The position numbers were made by a program, and so were the translations under genes. Under the pieces are notes generated by a model. The model did not search any database and was not told the origin of the DNA. It was given only the letters and a program-made list of their open reading frames with translations. This document shows positions 22,894 to 35,795 of a stretch of 64,000 nt of DNA, one piece after another (positions within the stretch are counted from its first letter, which is position 1; the number at the start of each line of letters is the position of its first letter). Source of the stretch: Rhineura floridana (lineage: Eukaryota > Chordata > Lepidosauria > Squamata > Rhineuridae); contig NC_084489.1 of assembly GCF_030035675.1 (NCBI RefSeq), positions 15,300,001 to 15,364,000 on the forward strand, read 5' to 3'.

Positions 22894-23732
22894 TTTACTG
22901 GCTCCTAGGAATATCTGTTGTTGTAGGAGAAGGCATTAACAAGATTCTCAACCCACAGCAAAAAAGGGGGCGTGGCTGTGACTAACATGCAGGGACCTTG
23001 CACTTCTGAATTTGCCACTGTAGTACTGTCTACCTCCTCAGTTCACCCACCACATTCTGCATTGTTGTGATTCATATGAAAGGGGAAAGCCCTGACATTT
23101 ATGTACATTTACTATAGGCACTGGCATATTTGTGTGTTAGCACACTGGAAGTGCATTTACGTGTGACCAGAGAGACATACAACACTTCGGTAGAAAATGG
23201 CTTTGTATATCAGGCTTGAAACAACTCTCATTATGGTTCAGTATAGAAGATGTACACTGCTTTTGAGCCACAAATGTTAATAGCCTGAGATTAATCATGG
23301 GGAAAGAGGACAGACTAGAGGCACATTTGTCATATTGAGGATTCTGGCCAAGGCAGCTTTTAAATTGCAGTGGAAGCCAAGCTGAAGGAAGAGATGGGTT
23401 TTAGGCTTTGTATGGGAAAGCCCTCATAGCAGTATTCATACATGAGACCTACAGTGCAATCCTATATGTGTCGATTCAGAAGGAAGCCCCATGGAGTTCT
23501 CTGGGACTTAATCCCAGGTGAGTGGGCATGCAGTTGCAGATTGGTATCTGGGCGGGGCTATGCAGTGGTGAACAAGAATGGTTGAACACTTAGAGAATGG
23601 TGAATTAGAGAATTTGAATGTGCTATACGATCTCACCAATGGAAAATTGATTTAGAATCTATACAAACTGGTTCTCCAGATTTGAAACAGACTGACCCAG
23701 CAAAAAAGGTTGTTTCAGGTATATTATTTGTT

Positions 23733-24309
<577 letters not shown>

Positions 24310-27136
24310 ATTTAAGAGGAGGGAATTCCACAGGGTAGGTGCCACCAAAAGTCCGTTTCCTGTGTTGTGCAGAACAGACCTCCTCATAAGATGGTACCTG
24401 CAGGAGGCCCTCACCTGCTGAGTGCAGTGATTGACTGGGTATATAAGGCGTAAGATGGTCTTTCAGGAGTCCTGGTCCCAAGCTGTATAGGGCTTTGTAC
24501 ACCAGAACTAGAACCTTGAACTTGGCCAGGTAGCAAATGGGCAGCCAGTGCAATTCTTTCAGCAGTGGAGTGACATGTTGGCGATATCCTGCCCCAGTAA
24601 GCAGTCTTGCTGCTGCATTTTGCACCAGCTACAACTTCCAGACCAACCTTAAGGGCAGCCCCACTTAGAGTGCATTACAGTAATCCAGCCTGGAGGTTAC
24701 CAGTGCGTGGACAAGAGTGGTCAGGCTATCCTGGTCCAGAAACGGCCGCAGCTGTCTTATCAGCCAAAGCTGGTAAAAGGCAGTCCTAGCCACGGAGGTC
24801 ACCTGGGCCTCTAACAACAAAGATGGGTCCAGCAGCACCCCCACATTACAAACCTGTTCTTTCAGAGGGAGTATGACCCCATCCAAAGCAGGCAACTGAC
24901 CGATCATCTGAACTCAAGAACCACCAACCCACAGTGCCTCCATCTTGCTAGGATTCAGACTCAGTTTATTGGCCCTCATCCAGCCCACCACCGAGTTCAG
25001 GCAGCGGTCCAGGGCTTGCACAGCCTCTTCCGATTCAGATGTTACAAAGAAATAAAGCTGGGTATTGTCAGCATACTGCTGACACCTCACCCCATATCTC
25101 CTGATGACTGCTCCCAAGGGCTTCATATAGATGTTAAACAGCATGGGGGACAAGATGGTACCCCTGAGGCACCCCACGGCACAACTGCCAGGGGGCTGAA
25201 AGACAGTCACCCAATGCTATTCTCTGAGAATGACCTTGGAGATAGGATCGGAACCACTGTAAAACAATGCCTCCAATACCCATCTCACCAAGTCAGCCCA
25301 GAAGGATACCATGGTCAATGGTATCAAAAGCCTCTGAGAGATCAAGTAAGAATAACAGGGTCACAGTCCCCCTCTCCTTCTCCCGATAAAGGTCATCCAT
25401 CAGGGCGACCAAGGCTGATTCAGTCCCATAACCAGACCTGAACCCAGATTGGAATGGGTCAAGATAATCTGTTTCATCCAAGAGTACTTGTAATTGCTGA
25501 GCCACAACCCTCTCAATCACCTTCCCTAAAAAGGGGGTATTTGCAACCCATCGGTAGTTGTCACAAACCAATGGGTCCAGGGTGGGCTTTTTCAGTTGGC
25601 CAGATCACCGCCTCTTTCAAGGCACGTGGAACCACTCCCTCCCACAATTATGCGTTGACCACACCCTGGATCCACTCCGTCAAATCCCCTCGGCAAGCTT
25701 TAATAAGCCAAGAAGGGCAAGGGTTGAGAGGACAAGTTGCTGGCCGCATCATCACAAGCACCTTGTCAACTGAAACCGTTCCCAAGAAGTTGCAGCAGAC
25801 ATTGCACTGGACACCTCATTGGGGACTACAGTAGATGTGGACGGAGCATCAAGACTGCTACAGAGGAGAGCAACTTTACCCTCAAAGTGCCTTGCAAACA
25901 ATTCACAGTGGGCCTCCGAAGGGTCTAAAACTCCATTTCCTGGAATTGATGTCAACAGACTCCTGAAAATACAGAAAAGCTCCACCAGATGGCTACTTAA
26001 GGATGCGATGGAGGCAGAGAAGTGGGCCTTCTTCGCCGCCCTCACCGCCACACAGTAGACACGGTTATGATGTTTTACTCTTGCCCGATCAGCCTCACAG
26101 CATGTCTTTCGTCACTTGAGCTCTAGCGGTCGTCCAGCCTGTTTCATTGCCCTTAGCTCACTGGTGTACCAGGGTGCAAACCAGGCTCCACAATGCCGGA
26201 GAGGCGCTCAGGGGCAACCATGTCAAGAGCCCGACAAGCTTCACTGTTCCACAGTGTGACAAGGGCTTCAACAGGGTCACCTGCTCTATCTACTGGGAAC
26301 TCCCCCAGGGCATTCAGGAATCCAGTGGATTCCATTAGTCTCCGGGGGTGGACCATCTTAATCTGTCCACCACCCCTGCAGGGAAGGATCAGAGCCATAA
26401 GTCTAAACTTCACCATGAAGTGGTCTGACCATGACAATGGGGTGACATCCACCACCCCCTATCTCCAGACCACCCCTTCCTCCATCTGGAACAAAAACCA
26501 GGTCAAGGGTGTGCCCTGCCCTATGCATCAGGCCAGTGACAACTTGAGACAACCTCATGGTCATCATGGAGGCCATGAAGTACCAGAACACTAGAGGCAG
26601 CCTCAGCATGGACATTGAAATCACCCAGCACTATCATTCTGGGCTCCTCCAACACCACGGCTGAGACAGCCTCCGCCATCTCAGTCAGAGAAGCTGCTGG
26701 GCAGCAGGATGGACAGTACACCAGCAGCAACCATAGTTTACTGTCTCCTTGGTCTGACACCAGGTGCAGGCCCTCACAGCCAGCTCCAAGACAGAGTGGT
26801 TTCCTGGCGACAGAGATGGAAGTTCTGTACACCACAGCAACTCCTCTCCCCCCCCCGTCCCTGCAGCCTGTGCTGGTGTTGCACCGAGTATCCAGGTGGG
26901 CAAAGCTGGGTCAGATCAACTCCTCCCAGCTCACCCACCCAGGTCTCAGTAATGCACACCAAATCGGCACCTTCATCCACAATCAAATCATGGATGAGAG
27001 TGGTCTTATTGTTTACCGATCTGGAGTTAAACAACAACAACACACACAGACCAGTGGGCATAGCAGATGAGCAACAAGAAACCCATCCATGAGAGAAGTG
27101 GCAGCAAGGAACAGGCACAGATAGGCTTACCCTCAT
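24310..27136 (-). pseudogene. Decayed L2-like LINE ORF2 (endonuclease and reverse transcriptase)
   Basis: Successive minus-strand pieces in several frames cover a full ORF2. The APE-type endonuclease has SVNNKTTLIHDLIVDEGADL, ITETWV (near 26990), VLGDFNVHAE (about 26625) and WSDHFMV (about 26431). The reverse transcriptase has FQSGFRSGYGTESAL, LDLSEAFDTIDHG (about 25343) and QYADNTQLYF (about 25075), where the catalytic YADD has become YADN. The C-terminal region has SRLDYCNAL, QNAAARLLTGAG and ELHWLPICY (24625-24550). Frame breaks between the pieces and the altered active site show it is dead. An L2-clade LINE is the best fit. Confidence 0.85.
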
Positions 27137-27890
27137 CTTCTATGGTAATTCGTCACATCCCCATGGCTATATTTCCCTCTACCTGTAATCACTCAAATTG
27201 GGGTGGCATCACCCATGTTCCTCTGTACTAAGAGTCCTCCTAAACACCTGATATGGACCCAACATAAGCCCACCAACAAAGCCTGCCGGAGCGAATTACC
27301 CCAGAAGGCCACTCCAATTTTTTCACACAGGGCCCATCTACTCCCCCTCCTGTCTCACACCCAGGGAGGGCCAGCCTTCTGCCAGTTACAGACTCTCACT
27401 CTGAAGGCATCTGGCAACTTTCTCCTACCATTCAGTTCAGTGCACAGGCTCTCACCATGTGCAGAAACTACACATGCACCACACACCCTCCTCATCACCA
27501 ATCTCCTCTAGATTGGTTGAACAGAAAATAATAATAAAAAAGGTAATAGAAGGGGGTAGCACCCTCGCCCTCGGGACTCCCCAAAGAGCAATCCCCTTTG
27601 GTGTTGCCCCTTCAGTGGTGACCCTGCCAGTGTCAAACCCACCACCCAAGGGCAGCTGGGCTTTTATGCCTCCTGACCCAGCCAGCAGCTGATGCAAGAG
27701 GCTGCAAGATTAACTGCAGCCTCTTTCTGGAGCAACTGCCAGGCAGGGGGTCCCAGTCCTTGCAGCACTTACCAGGGACTTCAGCTGTCTCAAGAGACAG
27801 CAACCCAAAGGAACGAGCAGCAAGCACCCAGATGCTCACATACTCACTCCCAGGGCAGGACTTCTTCAGTCCCCTAGTGCTGCAGCTGTT
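27137..27890 (-). mobile_element. Probable 5' region of the large L2-like LINE
   Basis: Sequence upstream of the endonuclease in LINE orientation, GC-richer than its surroundings, with no clear ORF1. It ends where the L1-like fragment begins at about 27893. If it belongs to the LINE, the copy is about 4.1 kb and nearly full length. The boundary is inferred. Confidence 0.45.
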
Positions 27891-27892
27891 CC

Positions 27893-28440
27893 CCTGATAT
27901 TGAATCCACATCTGTACAGGACGGCATTGTTTAATACAGATACAAACTGGAAGTGTAATGCTGAAAATGCATTGTTGAGGCATATGATCTGGGCATGTCC
28001 TATGATGTATTCTTTTTGGCCTGAAGTAGTTGTCTTTATCAACTTTGTGCTGGCAAAATCCTTGATATTTGCAGATATTCATGTGCTTTTAAACTAGATT
28101 CAAATAGTGTGGGGATTAATGGCAGGACAACAAAAGTGAACATTGTGAGCCCTTATAGTTGCCAACCAAGAGATTTATACTTTGAGCCTGGAAGGATAAA
28201 ACAGCCACCGCATATTACATAATAGTCTGAGGACTTCACCACCCTGGCTACATTTGAACATATTTCATGTGGACTTCTATTTGGACATCAGGAGGGCTTA
28301 TATCAACTTATACATTTAGTTTTAGATGGAAGTGCTGATGAAGTATTTTCAGTGAGAGCTGACAGTATGTATCGGTATTGTGGTTTATTCTCTTTTTTAT
28401 TTATTTCCTCCCCTTGTTAAATCTGACTCTTAATAATAAT
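27893..28440 (+). mobile_element. L1-like LINE 3' end
   Basis: The plus strand reads TNWKCNAENALLRHMIWACP followed by MMYSFW, matching the C-terminal CxxC…HxxWxCP…FW zinc-knuckle motif of L1/Tx1-type ORF2. A 3' UTR-like region leads into TTATTTATTTCC and an AT-rich microsatellite at 28430-28487. 5'-truncated. Confidence 0.65.
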
Positions 28441-28487
28441 AATTATTATTATCATTATCAATAACAACAACAACAACAACAACAACA
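28430..28487 (+). repeat. AAT/ATT and CAA microsatellite
   Basis: AATAATAATAATTATTATTATCATTATCAATAA followed by seven CAA-type units, at the tail of the L1-like fragment. Confidence 0.9.
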
Positions 28488-28650
28488 TGAATGGGTGAAG
28501 CAATCTTCTCTGTCACGCATACAGTTAGGGACAAACCAAGAGGAGCTAGGGCTCAGACCACAGCCTATTCTTAGTACCAGGGATCTCTACAGTGCCTCTG
28601 ATCACATGTAGAGTACATTTGCGTAAGCAACTTTCAACTCATAGCAACAA

Positions 28651-28743
28651 AGGCTGCAATCCAATACACACCTACCTGGGTGTAAGTCCCATTGAACCCA
28701 ATCAAGCTTTCTTCCAAGTAGACGTGTACTGGATTGCAGCCTA
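28651..28743. mobile_element. Short palindromic MITE with AGGCTGCAATCC ends
   Basis: AGGCTGCAATCCAATACACA at the left is mirrored by GTACTGGATTGCAGCCT at the right, with TAAGTCCCATTGAACCCAAT inside. Partial relatives occur near 6285, 19870, 23455, 32010, 36700, 42540 and 59530. Its ends are clear but its superfamily is not. Confidence 0.6.
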
Positions 28744-28825
28744 AGTCATAGTCAGAGTAGATTCATAGAAATCAGTTGACTTGTTGCTTAATTCCATAGG
28801 TCTATGATACTTAATTGGATGTTTT

Positions 28826-28900
28826 TATGTTGTGCACCGCCCAGAGAGCTATGGCTATTGGGCGGTATAGAAATATAATTAATAAATAAATAATAATAAT
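28826..28900 (+). mobile_element. L2-like LINE 3' tail
   Basis: GCACCGCCCAGAGAGCTATG and GGGCGGTATAGAAATATAAT followed by (TAAA)n and (TAA)n match the tail of 11778-12271; only the last 75 bases were inserted or remain. Confidence 0.65.
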
Positions 28901-28908
28901 AAATAATA

Positions 28909-29035
28909 ACAAATATTGAGTATTAGTCATTATTATTACTACCACCACCCTGCCCTTCCTCCAAGGAGCTCAGGGCAGCATACACAGTTCTTCGCCCACC
29001 TTTTCCTATTCTCACAAGGGCTGTGAGGTAAGTAG
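28909..29035 (-). mobile_element. SINE fragment of the 20628 type, antisense
   Basis: CCCTTCCTCCAAGGAGCTCA … ATTCTCACAAGGGCTGTGAG is the 3' and middle part of the SINE at 20628-20853, truncated at the right where the next repeat begins. Confidence 0.5.
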
Positions 29036-29422
29036 TGATGGGGGAGAAATTCCGTTCCATTTGCATTTAAAAGCAAAATTTATCAAATTTGCACTTTCTG
29101 AAACAATACGAGAACCAAACAAAGCCAGACTTAACCGAGTTTTGTATTGTAGTTCGCCAATCAATGTTTACAACAATGCATATATTAGGGGAAAATGCAT
29201 ATGAAAATGAAAATATTAGTGAAAATTAGATACAAAAATGCATTGTATTAGGAGAAATTGCTTACAAAAATGTGTTTAGTCAGAGAAATTCATACTGAAA
29301 TGCTGAAGAATTTTAATAAGGAATTCTTTAAAAAATCACAAATCGCTACAGAACTGAATTTCAGTTTGGAAACATTAGAAACTGAGAGAACCAAAACTGA
29401 CAGATGTTTCCATCCTTAGAGG
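29036..29422 (+). repeat. AT-rich quasi-periodic interspersed repeat
   Basis: Starts near TAGTGATGGGGGAGAAATTC and ends TGTTTCCATCCTTA. The middle (about 29178-29303) holds four imperfect units of about 31 bp of the form ATTAG-GAGAAATT…TACAAAAATG. The reverse-complement relative is at 45620-45985. Terminal TAGTGATGG/CCATCCTTA suggests a DNA-element origin. Confidence 0.55.
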
Positions 29423-29424
29423 TG

Positions 29425-29540
29425 CAGAGCTTGGAAAAGTTACTTTTTTGAACTACAACTCCCATCAGCCCAATCCAGTGGCCATGCTGGCTGGGGCTGA
29501 TGGGAGTTGTAGTTTACAAAAGTAACTTTTCCAAGCTCTA
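29425..29540. mobile_element. Long hairpin element (CAGAGCTTGGAAAAGTTAC type), copy 1
   Basis: Left arm CAGAGCTTGGAAAAGTTACT … ACAACTCCCATCAGCC is mirrored by GGCTGATGGGAGTTGTAGTT … GTAACTTTTCCAAGCTCT. It is immediately next to the AT-rich repeat at 29036-29422. Copies 2 and 3 are at 36315 and 60796. Confidence 0.8.
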
Positions 29541-30247
29541 TGACTAGTCCAAGACATTACCTCTCAGCAACCTTCCTAGTATTTTTAGTTTCCATTATTG
29601 CCCTTCAATACTACACCACTGCGAAGTTGTCGATCTCATTTAACAATTTCTGGATTCCATCACTTCACCATAAAACACCAACAACCTTGTGATATCACTT
29701 TCTCTTTCTCAAACCACTGAGTCACTGTAACAGAGTACTTGATCTTGAACTCATAAACCTTTGAGTACCTTCCCTTGTTTTCTGCATGAGTTTACTGGCA
29801 TTAGTAACACAGCTGGAATGGCCTCAAACTATAATGAAAGATCATCAAAAGAATGAGCACGAGTCACAGGCCAACAAGCCCAAACTGTTATTAATGAAAT
29901 TAGTCCTTTTTACAGTTTCACACTGTACATTCTAGATCATTAACTGATGTTTAATTTGGTGAGCTGTTATATGTATTCCTTGTTTCACTTATACACCAAA
30001 CCTGCAACCATTTAAATGCAAGAATCTGTTCAATCAAGCTATGTGGAATGCATACAGATTGTGCTGAACCCAAAGACTTTGGCCTCTTTCTGTTTAACAT
30101 TTATTTTATACAGATTTTATCAATACATCACAACAACACTAAAAGCACCAAACAATATTTGATTAAATATTACAACTTTTCCATCATCTGTCAATCCCAT
30201 CATGTCAGCTATCAACCCAGAATGTATTTCCACATTTCAAGACTTTT

Positions 30248-30356
30248 TAAAATAGATAGATTAGATGACAGATAGATAAGATGATAAAAAGACAAATAGA
30301 TGATAGACAGATAATAAATGATAGATAAGAAGATAGATGATAGATGACAGATAAAG
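30248..30356 (+). repeat. Imperfect GATA microsatellite
   Basis: Interspersed GATAGATA, GATGATAGA and GACAGATA units, an older and less pure relative of the 23925 tract. Confidence 0.9.
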
Positions 30357-30399
30357 TCAGACTAAAGAGCTGTCACAGGACACAGCAAAGACTTATGTA

Positions 30400-30648
30400 C
30401 AACTTCAGCTGATGCCTGGGGGGGGTTCAATCCTGCTTTCTTCAGGGTTCAGGTGTTCCCACCAGGTTCCAGCTGATGTGTAGGGAGTTGAGTTCTGCTT
30501 TCTACAGCCACATTTCTATCTGCCTCACACCTGACATCATATATGATGTAATGGGGGTAGGTGGGTGCTGCTTGGGGAAAACAACCTGACGGGCAAAATG
30601 GGGAGGCCTCGTGGGCTAAGTGTGACCTGCGGGCTAGAGGTTCCCCAC
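30400..30648 (-). repeat. Fragment of the 14640-type hAT element, antisense
   Basis: CACACCTGACATCATATATG and GCGGGCTAGAGGTTCCCCAC are the reverse of the left part of the 14640 family. The right end abuts a GGATTGCCAGGTCTCC repeat at 30651. Confidence 0.5.
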
Positions 30649-30849
30649 TAGGATTGCCAGGTCTCCATTTTTCAACTGGAGATTTGGGTTTGAAGGGATT
30701 CTCTCAGGGTCTCCAGGTAAGTCACCTTAATCTCCAGACTCTTAGCTTTCATTTGAAAAAAATTAAGTTTCTACGTGGTCAGGTTCAAAAGATATAAACC
30801 AAAATGTCAAAGAGGAAAGAGACCCAAGGGACAAGAGGACTACAAAATT

Positions 30850-31370
30850 TATTTATGTGTTTTATTTACAACATTTATATACCACTTTTTTGTAAAAAAA
30901 CAAAACAAAACTCAAAACAGTTTACAGAAGAAATTAAAACAAAGTTATTGGCAAAAACAGTTAAAGACGGGTAATTAAAACATTCAAAATAATAAAACTA
31001 ACAATGACTTAAACAGAAGAAAACATAATAGCTTCTACATGCCTGGGTAGACTTGCCTAAACAAAAATGTTTTTAGCAGATGCCAAAATGAGTACAATGA
31101 AGTGCCTGCCTAATGTAAATGGGCAAGGAGTTCCAAAGCATAGGTGCTGCCACACTAAAGGATCCATTTCTTAAAAGAGCGGAACAAGTACTATGTGGCA
31201 CCTGTAACATGGAAAGCACACCTTGAACTTGGCTTGGTAGCAAATCGGCAACCAGTGCAGATTTCAGAGCAGAGGAGTTATGTGCTGACAGGGTCTCACT
31301 CATGTCCGCAATCGTGCCACAGCATTCTGCACTAACTTCAACCCCTGGGTCAGGGATTTCTGTGACCTTG
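30850..31370 (-). mobile_element. LINE 3' end (L2/CR1 group), decayed
   Basis: The minus strand encodes SFSVAAPMLWNSLPIYIR (C-terminal 'AFSVVAPxLWNSLP' motif) near 31140. Its 3' tail at the left reads as GTGGTATATAAATGTTGTAA plus AT-rich sequence. Many substitutions indicate an old copy. Confidence 0.65.
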
Positions 31371-31940
31371 GCTGAATGGCTGCCAGGATTTTTTTAGTTT
31401 TGGTTAGGAACTCTGACTGGTTGTGGGATGCTGAGTTTTCTGTCTTACTTGTGGGAATCTTGTTGTGGTTGTTATGGTATTGCATTTAGGAAATCATCAC
31501 AGTCTTTTCTTTTTCTGTTTGCATTTCAGTTACCTCTGACCTTACTCCCTTACATCCATAGAAGCAACAACAGTGGTCCCATGTAGTCAGCTCAACCCCC
31601 TTAAATCTACTGATGATGCACCTTGTTATTTGCATGATGGTTTGTTTCTTCCCAATAGTGGTAAAAGAGAATTCACATACTGGGAAGTGTGGCTTCAATT
31701 GCTGTTGTTCCCAATCTACTGCCTGTGAAGGTAGACCAAACCATGTGTCTTTTCTCTCTATCAGTTATTACTCACTGGAACTGGGTTGGCTGTCAGAGTG
31801 AGTTTATAGCAGCCCACAGAGTAGGCAGGAAAGAGTAGAAAATCTTCTAACTCATTTCTCAAACCTCTCTCTGCAGTGTAGTATCAAGTCTGTAAAGAAG
31901 TTTGGAACAGCCACATTAAAAGGCAGGCAGGGCATTCCAG

Positions 31941-32262
31941 GCAGGGGATTGCCAACCCTGTTTTGATATGGATATCATTGCAGAGGATCCCTAGTCAAGC
32001 ATTACTAACAATATCTACTCAGAAGTAAGTCCTGTTGAGTTCTGTGGGGCTTAGTCTCATTTAGCACCCTCATTTAGCTAAGATGTCTACCTTAATTTCC
32101 AATCAGATCATTTTTTGTTTGAGTGGTATGCTCCAAACAACTGTGGTTGACGCTTAATGTATCATGCTTAATGACATCACTAGGGCCCGCCCCTATGACA
32201 TCACTAGGGCCCATCCCTGAAATCTCAGGGTTTGGGATGCTTCTGACCTGGCAACCCTATTC
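31941..32262. repeat. Repeat bounded by GGATTGCCAACCC and CCTGGCAACCC
   Basis: GCAGGGGATTGCCAACCCTG at the left and CTGACCTGGCAACCCTATT at the right use the TTGCCAGG-type ends also found at 38993-39173. Inside is a duplicated ATGACATCACTAGGGCCC unit (32170-32215). Confidence 0.4.
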
Positions 32263-32264
32263 CC

Positions 32265-32375
32265 TACCCCTGCTCTACATGACATCTGTGGCCCTCCAAC
32301 ATTATTGGATTGCATCTCCCATTATCCCTGACTATTGGCCATGATGACAGAAGCTGATGGTAATTTACCCAAAAC
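32265..32375. repeat. Degenerate hAT palindrome, left part
   Basis: CTGTGGCCCTCCAACATTAT … CCCATTATCCCTGACTATTGG is the left half of the 14186-type element; the right half is largely lost. Confidence 0.5.
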
Positions 32376-32624
32376 CTGGTCAAACAAGCTTTGACCAGTT
32401 TCTGAAGCACTGCACATATTTTGTAAATTACACGTTTGCAAGATGAAGGAGAGAAAAACATAGAGGAGTTGTAGGTAGCTCTCAGTTCTTATAATGCCTG
32501 GTTAGATCCTGAGATTTTTTTATTTTTTTTAGCTGAAGGCACCAAACATTGAACCTGGAACCTTTTACTTGCAAAACATGTGCTCTACCATACAGAATGA
32601 CTGAATCAGTATTGCTAATCTTTT

Positions 32625-32745
32625 AAGATTTATATGCCCCTTTTCTGCCATAGGGTGACCAAAAGAGAATGAAAAAGAAATTGGAAAATAATCTAATACT
32701 GAAACAAGAAAATAAAAAACAGAAATTAAACATAAAGGTGACAAA
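32625..32745 (-). mobile_element. LINE-tail remnant
   Basis: GATTTATATGCCCCTTTTCT followed by an A-rich antisense UTR resembles the tails at 30850 and 47896. Very decayed. Confidence 0.35.
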
Positions 32746-33984
32746 AATCCATCCAATAGATGCAACATAATCAGCTAACTATGTTAACTAAACAGACAGA
32801 GGCAGCGAAAATACATTAGGGTGGAAGCTAGACAAAGGGAAACCCTCAGCAAATCTGGGTACTAGTAGAAACAATTTTTACCTTTTTTAAAAAAAAAAAG
32901 GATTTTAAAGTATTTTTAATATTTGCCAATTATAAAGTATTGCCAAAACAAACTCACATTTTCAGCAATCTCCTAAAGTTAAAAAATGTGATGATCATGT
33001 GTATTATATCAGCAGCAATAAGCAGACTCCAACAAAAGAATTTCCACAAGAGGCTCAGCGACTCTGCTGTCCCCTAGATATGAAATCATTCAATTAGAAG
33101 GAAAGTCAATAGAATGTGATTAGGCAAATTCCACATGCAATCCATTAATAATGGCCATGCCAAAGACTTTGCATCTGGAAGCACAAAAGCACTGAGGTTT
33201 TGCAGTTAGGTCCTCAAACACTGACCAAGAGCTTTCCAGTCAAATTTAAGAAAATGAAAACTGATGCACACACGTGTGGATAAGACTGTAGACATGGGGA
33301 GCCATTGCCACAAGGATTGCAGGTTGACAAAGCTGGGAGGCTGGCCATTGGTCACTTAGATAAATCCTCTGCAAGCACCAAGAGTTCTACCTAACATATA
33401 TTTACAGGAAAGAAGCAAAACCAATAACAATTACCCTGGCTATTTTCTATAAGAGCTTTACCTTTACTTTTGCCACTTTTAAAATCACTAATATTTTGTG
33501 CATAAGCTGCACAATTCAGGTTTCAGTAGTAAGAAGGCTTTTTTTTAAACCTAGAAACTAAACAGAGTATTAACTTTTAAAAGGGCAATTAAAACAAGAA
33601 ACATTATGTTAATAAGGATACATATGTTCATACAGATATGTTTTCTAATTTACATGCACAGAGTGTTTTACTTCTGAAACATAACAGTATTTCATGTTAT
33701 TGTTCATGATACATGGCACTTAAAATTACCTACTGCACAATAGTTTGTTTTAACCATTTTACATGAAACAATTGGTATTACACAATCCTTTTCCTCTTCA
33801 GCATTGCAGAGTCTGCACTATAAAGTTTAATGTGCCATGGAATTCATTTTGTTATTGTTCAAAATATAAATAAGCATCATATTAAGAAGCTGCAACGTTC
33901 TTCCATTTCATTTGGCTGCAACCACTGCTGTTGATCTCTTCTTTGCCTTGTTGTTGTTGTGGGGGTGCTTGTTGCTGCTGCTGT

Positions 33985-34095
33985 TACCTGTCCTTCACCC
34001 AGAGGTCCCTGGGCTGATTACAACAATTTTAAACAACATAACTAGAACAGTTAAAAACAACCTAAACAACAGGGTAAGACTGAAAAACACAACCT
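33985..34095 (-). mobile_element. LINE-tail remnant
   Basis: CACCCAGAGGTCCCTGGGCT followed by GATTACAACAATTTTAAACA resembles antisense L2-like tails; weak. Confidence 0.35.
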
Positions 34096-35795
34096 CGTAT
34101 AGTTGGCAGTGTAGCTTTCAGATACCAGATCTTTGATGGCTCACCTTCATGTATTTTGGGTGGTTTCACTGGAGATTCTTGATTCAGTCCAAAAAGGCTT
34201 CCCACCCCCACAATCAAGTTCAAAACCAGGTCAAAGATTCCCTTTTAAACCAGAACAGGAGGTAGTCATTTAAGTATACCCCTTCTTCCTCTATGTTTCT
34301 CAATCACATCTATTGCTTCAGTAGCATTTTTCTAGCTTCCATCACAAAAATCAATCACACCTCAAGCATCCAAGATTCTTCAAAAAGATCTATTTAAGAG
34401 GGCTTAGGGAATGCACAAGTCCCTATGGAGAAAAACATACCCTGTGATTTATCGCCCCCTCTACTGTTAAGCAAATGTTGTGGATGTATACATGCATGTA
34501 CAATACACTCTCTATAACAACTTTGTACCCTTTCAGAAGTGCATACTGTTGTTTCCTTCCCCAACTGACAGGCAGTGTCTGTCATTATAACCCAGACTAC
34601 CAGCAGTGATTTCAACACCAACTTGCAGGAGGTTCAGCTGAGGAGCAGAAAGGCCTAGCATACAACTCACAGAAGCACCAGATCTAGGCTGAGACACTGA
34701 GCCTGTCTCTAGGAACCAGGGCCCATCTTAACTGGAGACCCTGAGCATCCTTGCCCTCAAGGGCATCAGACAGATATCCTGTTCACTATTGCAGGTAGAA
34801 TGCCTAGTGAGAGAGGAGCAACAAAATGTCAGGCTCCAGGCCAGAGGGCTGTCTCTTTAAGGATCTCCATTCTCCAGCATGGGGGCAGAGCACGGGACGG
34901 GCAAATCAGGGTCAGAAACTATTTAAGAGCTCAGTTCTCAGCACTTGTCAGGATCTGTCCAGAGTTCTGAAGGATCCATTTCTGACCACCTTTGCTTCCC
35001 AGGGTTCTATTTTTTCACCTTTAGAGTTGAGGCCTATTGACCCCTGATCTTGTCTTCCTTTCTGGACCTCCACTAGACCAGATTCCTCCAGATTTTACTG
35101 TGGGCTCATTCTCAAAAGGACCAGATAGTCCCTAAGGAAGAAAAGGGTCCATACACATAGATGGGCAGAAGCCTGCTTATGTATGGAACCCTTCTTGGGC
35201 AGATAGATATCAGCAACCTGCGCAGACAGCACAATATTGCAGCACCTGCACTGTGCAAACTAGGACCTCTATGCATCTTATCATCACACAACTATTACAA
35301 GTAGGAAGGATATGGTTCTTCCCACTTCCTTAGCCATTATTCACCAGTCATGAGCAGAAAGTACACAGGTCCCAGTACCAGGGCCACTGAGGACCACAGC
35401 TAAGAAGCTTTCATTAAAAAACACACACAAATCAATCAGACTCTTTTAAAGAAAGGGATGAAGCAAAATATACAGGGATGATAGGAACTGAGTTCAGCAA
35501 AATCTGGAAGGTTTCTGTTCTACATGACTTCTGTGAGATAACCAGCTTGGCTGTTCGCACTTTTCAGTTTTTTTAGCCACTGAGTGAAGTCAGAGCTGTG
35601 ATTGACAAGTGAGCTATTTGGACCCCAGGGGGTCCTAGAGAGCTGCTGTTTCCCCCTCCCCTGCACTCCCTCCTACCACTTGTTAAGCTGATTTAGCAAC
35701 AGTTTGTTGGGAGGGGTGATTAGTTCCTTTCCCCATCCATGGGAGGGGGAAATGGGGATGGGTTTGTGCTGCTGGTATAAACACTTAAATGGGTT

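Noticed and set aside
25016-27092. Several plus-strand frames of 120-150 codons
   Set aside because: All are antisense shadows of the minus-strand LINE ORF2.
32160-32216. ATGACATCACTAGGGCCC doublet considered as a CRE-type enhancer (TGACATCA resembles TGACGTCA)
   Set aside because: It lies inside a dispersed repeat and lacks the central CpG of a true CRE.
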